Of a stretch of DNA of 64,000 nt, positions 49,755 to 57,218 are shown one piece after another. The stretch spans positions 1 through 64,000 of the forward strand of contig NZ_BOOH01000052.1 of assembly GCF_016863135.1 (NCBI RefSeq), read 5' to 3'. Numbering within the stretch: position 1 is the first letter of the stretch; each line of letters begins with the position of its first letter. The notes beneath the pieces are model-generated. The model did not search any database, was not told the DNA's origin, and was given only the letters and a program-made list of their open reading frames with translations. The position numbers and the translations under genes were made by a program. Origin of the DNA: Planobispora longispora. Lineage in GTDB: Bacteria; Actinomycetota; Actinomycetes; Streptosporangiales; Streptosporangiaceae.

Positions 49755-50721
49755 CGACACCACCCTCACCGTCCCCCACCCCGCGCCGGACTCCGCCGCG
49801 CCCGCCCCCGCGGCCCCGGCCCGGAGGAAGGAGCCGGCGCAGCCGGAGCGGACGGCGGAAACGGCGGCCGTGGGCCCGGCGGGCCCGCCGCGGGGCGACG
49901 TCCCCACCGCGGACGACAAGGCCACCAACTTCTTCAGGGTCGCCGGGAAGAGGCGGCCCCCGGTGGCGGCCCGGCTGCTCGCCGTGGTCAACCGGTCGCT
50001 GGCCCTGGTGCTGCTGGCCGGGATCTGGGAGGCGCTGCCCCGGATCGGGGCGGTCGACGCGGTGTTCGTGCCGCCGCTGTCGGAGATCCTGGCCGCCTGG
50101 TACGACCTGCTGCTCAGCGGGCAGCTGCTGGAGCACTTCCAGGCGTCGCTGATCCGCTCCCTGTCCGGCTTCGGGATGGCCATCCTGCTGGCCATCCCGC
50201 TCGGGCTGGCCATCGGCTGGTACCGGCCGGTCGCCGAGTTCCTCAGCCCGGTGCTGGAGCTGTTCCGCAACACCTCGGCCGTGGCCCTGCTGCCGGTCTT
50301 CATCCTCATCTTCGGCCTGGGGGAGACCTCGAAGATCGTCTTCGTGTTCTACGCCTGCGCCTGGCCGATACTGCTGAACACCGTCAGCGGCGTCAGGACC
50401 GTGGAGCCGCTGCTGATCAAGTCGGCCCGGTCCATGGGACTCGGCCCGGTCAGGCTCTTCCAGAAGGTGATCCTGCCGGCGGCCGTGCCGACCATCTTCA
50501 CCGGCATCCGCCTGGCCGGGGCCTACTCCATCCTCGTGCTGATCTTCGCCGAGATGGTCGGGGCCAAGGCCGGGCTCGGCTACCTCATCCAGGACACGCA
50601 GTTCAACTTCCGCATCCCCGACATGTACGCCGGGATCATCACGATCTCCGCGCTCGGCCTGCTGTTCAACCTGCTCCTGCTCAGCGTGGAGCGCCGTTTC
50701 TCGACGTGGAGGACCACCTGA
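49747..50721 (+). CDS. ABC transporter permease, sulfonate type (SsuC-like)
   Basis: A 324-residue permease with a 70-residue Ala- and Pro-rich N-terminal extension and six TM segments. The EAA loop is VEPLLIKSARSMGLGPVRLFQKVILPAAVPTIFTGIRLA (parts within residues 217-255). The start is TTG 49747, inside the ATPase 3' end. It belongs to the SsuBC/TauBC permease group and pairs with the gene upstream. Confidence 0.9.
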   Translation: MADDTTLTVPHPAPDSAAPAPAAPARRKEPAQPERTAETAAVGPAGPPRGDVPTADDKATNFFRVAGKRRPPVAARLLAVVNRSLALVLLAGIWEALPRIGAVDAVFVPPLSEILAAWYDLLLSGQLLEHFQASLIRSLSGFGMAILLAIPLGLAIGWYRPVAEFLSPVLELFRNTSAVALLPVFILIFGLGETSKIVFVFYACAWPILLNTVSGVRTVEPLLIKSARSMGLGPVRLFQKVILPAAVPTIFTGIRLAGAYSILVLIFAEMVGAKAGLGYLIQDTQFNFRIPDMYAGIITISALGLLFNLLLLSVERRFSTWRTT

Positions 50722-52067
50722 TGACGTTCCGTACGCTCCACCTGAACGCCTTCCTCATGGGAGTCGGCCACCACGAGGCGGCCTGGCGCCACCCGCTCAC
50801 CGAACCCGCCCGCCTCACCGACGTCCGGCACTACCAGCAGCTGGCCCGGATCGCCGAGCGGGGCAAGCTCGACTCGGTCTTCCTGGCCGACGGCCTCGCC
50901 CTGCACGGCGACGTCCGGCACAACGCGCTGGGCGGGCTGGAGCCGCTGACGCTGCTGTCGGCGCTGGCCGCGGTCACCGACCACATCGGCCTGATCGCGA
51001 CCGTCTCCACCACCTACAACGAGCCGTTCCACGTGGCCCGGAAGTTCGCCTCGCTGGACCACATCAGCGGCGGCCGGGCCGGCTGGAACATCGTCACCTC
51101 CGCCGGTGAGGCCGAGGCGCGCAACTTCGGCGTCGAGCGTCCCGCGCACGCCGACCGCTACGCGCGGGCCACCGAGTTCCTGGAGGTGGTCACCGAGCTC
51201 TGGGACAGCTGGGAGGACGACGCCGTCGTCGGCGACCGCCGCGCGGGCCTCTACGCCGACACCAGCAAGATCCACACGCTCGACCACGACGGCGCCCACT
51301 TCCGGGTCCGCGGCCCCCTCAACAGCTCCCGCCCGCCGCAGGGTCACCCGCTCCTGGTCCAGGCCGGATCGTCGGAGGACGGCAAGGAGTTCGCGGCCCG
51401 CCACGCCGAGGCGGTCTTCACCGCCCAGCAGACCCTGGCCGAGGGGCAGGAGTTCTACGCCGACCTCAAGGGCCGCCTCGCCCGGTACGGCAGGCGCCCC
51501 GACCAGCTGCTGGTCCTGCCCGGCATCTCCCCGATCATCGGCTCCACCGAGCGGGAGGCGCTCCGGCTGGAGAAGGAGCTGGAGGATCTCATCATCCCCG
51601 CGTACGGCCTGGCCCAGCTCTCCACCATGGTGGGCATCGAGCTGACGCACGACGAGCTGGACCGGCCGCTGCCCGACATCTCCGTCGAGACGGAGGGGGC
51701 CCAGAGCCGCCGCAAGCTCGTCGTCGACCTCGCCCGCCGGGAGAACCTCACCGTGCGGCAGCTCCTGGGGCGCCTGGCGGGCGGCCGGGGGCACCGGGTC
51801 GTGGCCGGGACGCCGGAGCGGATCGCCGACGAGATCCAGGTGTGGTTCGAGAACGGCGCGGCCGACGGGTTCAACATCATGCCGCCGGTGCTGCCCGGCG
51901 GCCTGGCGGACTTCGTCGACCACGTCGTGCCGGAACTGCAGATCAGGGGCCTGTTCCGGACGGAGTACGAGGGCCGCACGCTGCGCGGGAACTACGGCCT
52001 GGCCCGGCCCGCCTCCCGCCACGCGCGGATCGGGGACGAGCGCCTCGACCCGGTGGTGGTCTCGTGA
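50721..52067 (+). CDS. LLM-class FMN-dependent monooxygenase (NtaA/SnaA/DszA family)
   Basis: A 448-residue flavin-dependent monooxygenase. It opens LHLNAFLMGVGHHEAAWRHP, then has FDSVFLAD-like LDSVFLADGL, THPYNEPFH-like TTYNEPFHVARKFASLDHISGGRAGWNIVTS and the DszA-type QAGSSEDGKEFAARHAEAVF. Family members desulfonate or ring-open sulfones, nitrilotriacetate or pristinamycin precursors with FMNH2 from a partner reductase. ATG 50721 shares a base with the permease stop. The reductases encoded just after the 68-base repeats could supply FMNH2. Likely releases sulfite from an imported organosulfur compound. Confidence 0.9.
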   Translation: MTFRTLHLNAFLMGVGHHEAAWRHPLTEPARLTDVRHYQQLARIAERGKLDSVFLADGLALHGDVRHNALGGLEPLTLLSALAAVTDHIGLIATVSTTYNEPFHVARKFASLDHISGGRAGWNIVTSAGEAEARNFGVERPAHADRYARATEFLEVVTELWDSWEDDAVVGDRRAGLYADTSKIHTLDHDGAHFRVRGPLNSSRPPQGHPLLVQAGSSEDGKEFAARHAEAVFTAQQTLAEGQEFYADLKGRLARYGRRPDQLLVLPGISPIIGSTEREALRLEKELEDLIIPAYGLAQLSTMVGIELTHDELDRPLPDISVETEGAQSRRKLVVDLARRENLTVRQLLGRLAGGRGHRVVAGTPERIADEIQVWFENGAADGFNIMPPVLPGGLADFVDHVVPELQIRGLFRTEYEGRTLRGNYGLARPASRHARIGDERLDPVVVS

Positions 52068-52199
52068 ACGAGCGGAGCCAGCGGGCCATGGACGCAGCGG
52101 TATCGCGAACCCGGCCGACGAAGGAGGGCTCGTGAGCGAGCGGAGCGAGCGAGCCATGGACGCAGCGGTATCGCGAACGCGGCCGACGGAGGAGGGCGC
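52064..52199 (+). repeat. Two tandem 68-bp repeats carrying GTG start and ribosome site
   Basis: 52064-52131 and 52132-52199 are about 90 percent identical. Each begins GTGANCGAGCGGAGCNAGCG, includes GCCATGGACGCAGCGGTATC and ends in GGAGGGC just before the next GTG. The first GTG overlaps the monooxygenase stop and the third GTG is the start of the FMN reductase. Each unit therefore encodes a short SERSER-like peptide frame. Confidence 0.85.
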
Positions 52200-52772
52200 G
52201 TGAGTATCCCGGTGACGGACAGAGGGCGACGAGAGGACGGTGCGCCGGTGGGGTCTTTCGTGACGCTGGTCGGAAACCCCCGCGCGGGGTCCAGGACGCG
52301 CACCGTGGCCGAGGCCGCCGCCGAGGCGGTCGGGCGGCGGATCGGGCACGACGGGCCGGGTGAGGTCGTGGACCTGGCGGCGCTCGGGCCGCACCTGCTC
52401 GCACCCGGCCCGTCCGCGGGGGTGGAGGTGGCCCTGGAGCTGGTCGCGGGGGCGGACGTCCTCGTGGTGGCCAGTCCCACCTACAAGGCCAGCTACACCG
52501 GGCTGCTCAAGGCGTTCCTGGACCGGCTCCCCGGCGGCGCGCTGACCGGGACCACGGCGCTGCCGCTGCTGGTCATGGGCGACCCCCGGCACGCCCTGGC
52601 CGTCGAGCTCCACCTGAGGCCCGTCCTGGTGGAACTCGGCGCCCACGTGCCCACTCCCGGCCTCGCGGTCCTGGAGGCCCAGATCCCCGATCTCGACGAG
52701 GTCCTCGGGCGCTGGGCCGACCGGGTCGTCCCTCAGGTGGCCGGTGCGCTCGGGGAAGGGGTGAGAGCATGA
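52200..52772 (+). CDS. NAD(P)H-dependent FMN reductase (SsuE-like)
   Basis: A 190-residue flavodoxin-like reductase. VTLVGNPRAGSRTRTVAEAAAE binds the flavin phosphate, and VLVVASPTYKASYTGLLKAFLDRL is the family motif. GTG 52200 is directly after GGAGGGC from the repeat; the first 18 residues are non-conserved. The enzyme reduces FMN for the upstream monooxygenase. Its end overlaps the flavin-reductase-domain gene by four bases. Confidence 0.88.
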   Translation: MSIPVTDRGRREDGAPVGSFVTLVGNPRAGSRTRTVAEAAAEAVGRRIGHDGPGEVVDLAALGPHLLAPGPSAGVEVALELVAGADVLVVASPTYKASYTGLLKAFLDRLPGGALTGTTALPLLVMGDPRHALAVELHLRPVLVELGAHVPTPGLAVLEAQIPDLDEVLGRWADRVVPQVAGALGEGVRA

Positions 52773-53335
52773 CCGAGACCCTTCCCGGGGCTCTCCCCAG
52801 GGCGCTTCCGGAGGTTCCGGCGGCCCGGTCAGCCGGGCGCGGGCCCGGGCGGCCGGTGGACCGCGGCGTCTTCCGCCGGGCGCTCGCCGTGCACGCCGCG
52901 GGCGTGGTCGTGATCACCGCGCAGAGTCAGGGCGTCCCCGTCGGGCTGACCGCGACCTCGTTCTCCTCGGTCAGCCTGGACCCGCCCCTGGTCTCGTTCT
53001 ACGTCGACCAGGGCTCCACGACCTGGCCCTGGCTGCGTCAGGCCGACCACTTCGCGGTCAACATCCTGGCCAGCGACCAGGCCGAGCTGGCCGCGCGCTT
53101 CGCGAGCAAGGGCGTCGACCGCTTCGCCGAGCCCACCCGCTGGAGTCCCGGACCGCTCGGGGCTCCGCTGCTGCGGGACGTCTCGGCGCACCTGGTCTGC
53201 CTGCCGTACGAGACGGTGGACGTCGGTGACCACGTCCTGGTCGTGGGCCTGGTCGCCGAGGCGGTCCTGCACGGCCCGGGCCGCCCCCTCCTGTACCACC
53301 AGGGCCGTTTCGGCCGGTTCATCGCCCATCCCTGA
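52769..53335 (+). CDS. Flavin reductase-like domain protein
   Basis: A 188-residue protein of the HpaC/flavin-reductase-like FMN-binding family: FRRALAVHAAGVVVITAQ, GLTATSFSSVSLDPPLVSFYVDQGSTTW, FAVNILASDQAELAARFASKG and a final YHQGRFGRFI. The first 30 residues are proline-rich and non-conserved. It overlaps the SsuE-like gene (ATGA), so the locus encodes two different flavin reductases for one visible monooxygenase. Confidence 0.88.
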   Translation: MTETLPGALPRALPEVPAARSAGRGPGRPVDRGVFRRALAVHAAGVVVITAQSQGVPVGLTATSFSSVSLDPPLVSFYVDQGSTTWPWLRQADHFAVNILASDQAELAARFASKGVDRFAEPTRWSPGPLGAPLLRDVSAHLVCLPYETVDVGDHVLVVGLVAEAVLHGPGRPLLYHQGRFGRFIAHP

Positions 53336-53413
53336 CCGGCGGGCCGGTCGGCCGGGCCCGCGTCCGCCGGCCGACCGGCCCGCCCATGACCCTTCGTCAT
53401 CATCGCGTTACGT

Positions 53414-53451
53414 CCGGAGAGCTTGACTGCAGAGCTCTCCGGCTCTATAAA
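53414..53451 (+). promoter_or_regulatory. Strong promoter of the second ABC operon inside a perfect dyad
   Basis: TTGACT (53423-53428), 17 bases, TATAAA (53446-53451) form a near-consensus promoter. The -35 box is the start of an 11-base centre between CCGGAGAGC (53414-53422) and GCTCTCCGG (53434-53442), a perfect 9-bp dyad. A protein bound there would block RNA polymerase. The spacer is the same length as in the operator at 47491 but the arms differ. Confidence 0.65.
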
Positions 53452-53491
53452 CACACTAAGTCTACTAAATAAGTGGGAAATAGGGAGAATC

Positions 53492-54565
53492 ATGAGCGCT
53501 CGCAAGGACCGCAGGCTTCGCGGAGTGGCGGTGGCCGCCGCCGCGCTGGCGCTGACGGCCGTGGCGGCCTGCGGCGGCGCCGAGTCCACCGGCGCGACCG
53601 CGACGGGCGGGAGCGGCGGGCCCGCGGAGGTGCGCCTGGGCTACTTCCCGAACATCACGCACGCCACCGCCCTGGTCGGGACGGAGAAGGGGCTGTTCGC
53701 CAAGCACCTGGGCGCCGGCACCACGCTGAAGACCAGTACGTTCAACGCCGGTCCGGCCGCCATCGAGGCGGTCTTCTCCGGTGCGATCGACGCCACCTAC
53801 GTCGGCCCGAACCCGGCCATCAACGCCTGGGCCAAGTCCAAGGGCGAGGCCATCAAGATCATTGCGGGAGCGGCGTCGGGCGGAGTGTTCCTCGTCGTCA
53901 AGCCCGAGATCAAGAGCGTCGCCGACCTCAAGGGCAAGAAGATCGCCACCCCGCAGCTCGGCAACACCCAGGACGTGGCGCTGCGCCACTGGCTCGACTC
54001 CCAGGGCGTCAAGACCGACACCAAGGGCGGCGGCGAGGTCTCCATCGTGCCGCAGGAGAACTCCCAGACCATCCAGACCTTCGCCACCGGCGACATCGAC
54101 GGCGCCTGGGTGCCCGAGCCGTTCGCCAGCCGGCTGATCACCGAGAGCGGCGGCAAGGTGCTCATCGACGAGCGCGACCTGTGGCCGGACAAGCAGTTCG
54201 TGATCACTCACCTGATCGTCCGCCAGGAGTTCGCCAAGGAGCACCCCGAGACGGTCAAGAAGCTGGTCGAGGCGCACGTCGAGGCCAACGCGCTCATCGA
54301 GTCCGACCCGGCCGGGGCCGCCCAGACCGCCAACGCCGCGCTGGAGAAGCTGACCGGCAAGCCGCTCAAGCCCGAGGTCCTCGACGCCGCCTTCAAGAAC
54401 ATCACCTTCACCAACGACCCGATCGCCTCGTCGCTGGTGGGCAGCGCCGACCACGCCGTCAAGGTCGGCCTGCTGGAGCCGGTGGACCTCGACGGCATCT
54501 ACGACCTGAAGATCCTCAACGAGGTCCTCGCCGCCAGGGGCCGGCCCTCCATCTCCGACAAGTAG
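53492..54565 (+). CDS. ABC transporter substrate-binding lipoprotein, second sulfonate/taurine system
   Basis: A 357-residue lipoprotein with lipobox VAAC. The SsuA/TauA pattern is clear: LGYFPNITHATALVGTEKGLF, STFNAGPAAIEAVFSGAIDATYVGPNPAINAW and KIATPQLGNTQDVALRHWL. The GPNPAINAW segment typifies aliphatic-sulfonate binders. ATG 53492 has GGGAG upstream, 40 bases from a strong promoter. It starts the second transport operon (to 56526). Confidence 0.9.
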   Translation: MSARKDRRLRGVAVAAAALALTAVAACGGAESTGATATGGSGGPAEVRLGYFPNITHATALVGTEKGLFAKHLGAGTTLKTSTFNAGPAAIEAVFSGAIDATYVGPNPAINAWAKSKGEAIKIIAGAASGGVFLVVKPEIKSVADLKGKKIATPQLGNTQDVALRHWLDSQGVKTDTKGGGEVSIVPQENSQTIQTFATGDIDGAWVPEPFASRLITESGGKVLIDERDLWPDKQFVITHLIVRQEFAKEHPETVKKLVEAHVEANALIESDPAGAAQTANAALEKLTGKPLKPEVLDAAFKNITFTNDPIASSLVGSADHAVKVGLLEPVDLDGIYDLKILNEVLAARGRPSISDK

Positions 54566-54578
54566 GGGGCGACCTCCG

Positions 54579-55394
54579 ATGACCGCTCCGCCGATCCCGC
54601 CGTTGACCGATCCGCTGAACGAGCAGACCGCCGACCGGGCCGCACGCCGCGGACCCGCCGTCCGCCTGGAGTCCGTCTCCAAGGTGTACGGCCACGGCGC
54701 CAACGGCCTGCTGGCCCTGGACGGGGTCTCCCTCGACGTGGCCCCCGGCGAGTTCGTCTGCCTGCTGGGCGCCTCCGGCTGCGGCAAGAGCACACTGCTG
54801 TCGCTGGTGGCCGGGCTGGACGCGCCCACCGCCGGGAACATCGAGGCCGACCGCGACCGGGTGGCCATGATGTTCCAGGAGCCGGCGCTTTTCCCCTGGC
54901 TGACCGTCTCGGCCAACGTCGAGATGGCGCTGCGGGCCAAGGGCGTGGCCAAGGCGGAGCGGCGCGCCCGCGCCGCGGAGTTCCTGCGGATCGTGCACCT
55001 GGACGGGTTCGGCGGCAAGCGGCCGCACGAGCTGTCGGGCGGCATGCGCCAGCGCGTCGCGCTGGCGCGCGCGCTCGCCCAGGACGCCGACGTGCTGCTG
55101 ATGGACGAGCCGTTCGGCGCGCTGGACGCGATGACGCGCGACCTGCTCCACGACGAGCTGGAGCGCATCTGGAGCGAGCGGAAGCTGTCGGTGCTGTTCG
55201 TCACGCACAACGTGCGCGAGGCGGTGCGGCTGGGCGACCGGGTGGTGCTGCTGTCCAGCCGGCCGGGCCGGGTGGTGCGGGACTTCCCGGTGACGCTGGA
55301 GCGGCCCCGCCGCACCGACTCGGCCGAGGTGGCCCGGCAGGCGGCCGAGATCACCGACCGGCTGCGCGAGGAGGTCCTGCGCCATGGCCGCTGA
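54579..55394 (+). CDS. ABC transporter ATPase, second sulfonate system
   Basis: A 271-residue ATPase with Walker A GASGCGKSTLLSLVAGL, Q-loop MMFQEPALFPWLT, signature ELSGGMRQRVALARALA and Walker B LLMDEPFGALDAMTR. The FPWLT loop again marks the taurine/sulfonate/nitrate group. It follows the lipoprotein by 13 bases and overlaps the permease gene by 11. Confidence 0.92.
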   Translation: MTAPPIPPLTDPLNEQTADRAARRGPAVRLESVSKVYGHGANGLLALDGVSLDVAPGEFVCLLGASGCGKSTLLSLVAGLDAPTAGNIEADRDRVAMMFQEPALFPWLTVSANVEMALRAKGVAKAERRARAAEFLRIVHLDGFGGKRPHELSGGMRQRVALARALAQDADVLLMDEPFGALDAMTRDLLHDELERIWSERKLSVLFVTHNVREAVRLGDRVVLLSSRPGRVVRDFPVTLERPRRTDSAEVARQAAEITDRLREEVLRHGR

Positions 55395-56526
55395 CCTCGC
55401 GTCCCAGGGGACGGCCGGACGGCCGTCGGAAGACCGACCCGGAAGGGGGCCCGAGGTGGCCGTCGACGCGCGAACCCCGCAGGCCGGCACTCCCGGCGAG
55501 GAGACCGGCATCCGCGACGGACAGGATGACGTCCGCGGCGAGGGAACCGGCGCCCGCGACGGGCAGGCCGGAATCCGTGACGGCCAGGGCGATGCCCGTG
55601 ACGGCCAGGGCGATGCCCGTGACGGCCAGGGCGATGCCCGTGACGGGCAGAGCGACGTCCGTGACGGGCAGAGCGACGTCCACGCCCGGCAGCTCGCCGG
55701 GCTGGACGCGCTGGAGCTGTCCGTCCGGCAGCGGCGCGGGCTGGCCTCCCGGCTCTGGTCGGGGATCTGGCCGGTCGCGTCCGCGATCGCGATCGTCCTG
55801 GCGATCTGGCAGGGCGTCGTGCTCGCGGGATGGTGGCCCGAGTACGTCTTCGCCGGGCCGGTCACCACCCTGACCGAGCTGGCCGGCCGGATGGGCGAGG
55901 CCGAGTTCTACGGCGCCGTGGCCGTCACCATGCGCCGGGCCGTCGTCGGGTTCGCCCTGGCGATCGCGGTCGGCCTCGTCGTCGGCGCCCTGGTGTCCCG
56001 GATCCGCCCGCTGCGCCGCGCGGTCGGCTCGCTGATCACCGGCCTGCAGACCATGCCGTCGATCGCCTGGTTCCCGCTGGCCATCCTGCTGTTCGGGCTG
56101 ACCGAGAGCGCCATCACGTTCGTCGTGATCCTCGGCGCGGCGCCGTCCATCGCCAACGGGCTCATCGCGGGCGTCGACTACACCCCGCCCATCCTGCTGC
56201 GCGCCGGGCACATGCTCGGCCTGCGGCGGCTGAGCCTGTACCGGCACGTCATCCTGCCCGCCTCCCTGCCGTCGTTCCTGGCCGGGCTCAAGCAGGGCTG
56301 GGCGTTCGCCTGGCGGTCCCTGATGGCCGGCGAGCTGCTGGTCATCATCGCCAACCAGGCGTCCCTGGGCGAGCAGCTGCACTTCGCCCGGGAACTGGCC
56401 GACTCGGCGGGACTGCTCGCCACGATGATCGTGATCCTGGTCATCGGCATCGCGGTCGACCTGCTCTTCGGCGCGGCCGACACCGCCCTGCGCCGCCGCT
56501 GGGGCCTGCACCAGGTCACCGCCTGA
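55384..56526 (+). CDS. ABC transporter permease with heptad-repeat N-terminal extension
   Basis: A 380-residue SsuC/TauC-type permease. Six TM segments lie between residue 130 and 370, with the EAA loop YTPPILLRAGHMLGLRRLSLYRHVILPASLPSFLAGL (residues about 262-298). The first 110 residues are an unusual acidic cytoplasmic extension holding six tandem DGQxxxR heptads (residues 59-100). ATG 55384 overlaps the ATPase stop. The extension is not needed by the family, and its role is unknown. Confidence 0.9.
   Translation: MAADLASQGTAGRPSEDRPGRGPEVAVDARTPQAGTPGEETGIRDGQDDVRGEGTGARDGQAGIRDGQGDARDGQGDARDGQGDARDGQSDVRDGQSDVHARQLAGLDALELSVRQRRGLASRLWSGIWPVASAIAIVLAIWQGVVLAGWWPEYVFAGPVTTLTELAGRMGEAEFYGAVAVTMRRAVVGFALAIAVGLVVGALVSRIRPLRRAVGSLITGLQTMPSIAWFPLAILLFGLTESAITFVVILGAAPSIANGLIAGVDYTPPILLRAGHMLGLRRLSLYRHVILPASLPSFLAGLKQGWAFAWRSLMAGELLVIIANQASLGEQLHFARELADSAGLLATMIVILVIGIAVDLLFGAADTALRRRWGLHQVTA
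55558..55683 (+). repeat. Six 21-bp tandem repeats in the permease gene
   Basis: Units start at 55558, 55579, 55600, 55621, 55642 and 55663. Units two to four are identical (GACGGCCAGGGCGATGCCCG plus T), and units five and six match each other nearly (GACGGGCAGAGCGACGTCC). They encode DGQAGIR, DGQGDAR three times, and DGQSDV twice. A single related unit (DGQDDVR) lies at 55516. Confidence 0.9.
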
Positions 56527-56537
56527 TCGGGACGAGC

Positions 56538-56930
56538 ATGCGGATCTCCGCCAGAACCCAGTACGCCCTGCGCGCGGCGGCCGAGCTCGCCGCCGCGCCG
56601 CCCGGCCCCGTCCACGCGGAGCGGATCGCCGTGGCCCAGGGCATCCCGCGCCGGTTCCTCGACAGCATCCTGCTCCAGCTGCGGCGGGCCGGGGTGCTGC
56701 ACAGCCAGCGCGGCCCCGAGGGGGGCTACTGGCTGGCCCGCCCCGCCGAGGAGATCACCCTCGCCGAGATCGTCACGATCGTCGAGGGCGTTCCCGAGGG
56801 CGGCGACCACGGCGGCTACCCGGGGGTGGCCAGGCCGCTGGCCGAACTGTGGGAGGCGATGCGCGACCACGAGGAGGCCACGCTCACCGAGGTCACCCTC
56901 GCGCACGTCGCCCGCGGCGCCCTCCCCTGA
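56538..56930 (+). CDS. Rrf2-family regulator without iron-sulfur cysteines
   Basis: A 130-residue Rrf2 regulator: MRISARTQYALRAAAELAAA at the start, an HTH at ERIAVAQGIPRRFLDSILLQLRRAGV and the wing SQRGPEGGYWLARP. It has no cysteine at all, so it cannot hold the IscR/NsrR cluster; it is closer to CymR-like members, which sense the cysteine synthase complex. It lies 11 bases after the second ABC operon and may control both sulfonate operons through the dyads at 47491 and 53414. Confidence 0.85.
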   Translation: MRISARTQYALRAAAELAAAPPGPVHAERIAVAQGIPRRFLDSILLQLRRAGVLHSQRGPEGGYWLARPAEEITLAEIVTIVEGVPEGGDHGGYPGVARPLAELWEAMRDHEEATLTEVTLAHVARGALP

Positions 56931-57026
56931 ACGCCCGGAGGCCGTACGGAGTCCGCTCCGCTCGAACGCCCGGGGCCTTACGGACTCCGCTCCGCCCTAA
57001 CGCCCGGCGGGCCGTACGGCTCCGCG
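56930..57026. repeat. Three imperfect ~35-bp tandem repeats
   Basis: Copies begin AACGCCCGG at 56930, 56965 and 56999, each followed by GGCCxTACGGAxTCCGCTCCG or a shortened form. The first starts in the Rrf2 stop region. Each copy can pair CCGTACGG internally. They may be slippage products or a weak transcription end. Confidence 0.7.
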
Positions 57027-57120
57027 ATACCGGGATCGCCGGTGGGCCGCAGGCGGCCCGCGAGCCGGATCGGGTAGTGTTTCCTTCTCCAGTGGAGATC
57101 GTCTTGAGGAGGTGAGCCCC

Positions 57121-57180
57121 ATTACCGCCAGACCAGGCTGGGTGCTCCCGCCTCACGGCCACGCGGTCCGCCCCGCGTAG
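57121..57180 (+). CDS. Possible ATT-started 19-codon leader peptide
   Basis: GAGGAGGTGA (57106-57115) is followed after five bases by ATT and a frame reading TARPGWVLPPHGHAVRPA, then TAG at 57178-57180. The ribosome site is the strongest in the region, yet no ATG, GTG or TTG is at the right distance. The next ATG, 57219, belongs to the methyltransferase and has only a weak site. It may be an upstream regulatory frame. Coding is inference. Confidence 0.35.
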   Translation: MTARPGWVLPPHGHAVRPA

Positions 57181-57218
57181 GAGCCGGGGAGCGCCCATCG
57201 GCATCCCGAAGGGTTCCC

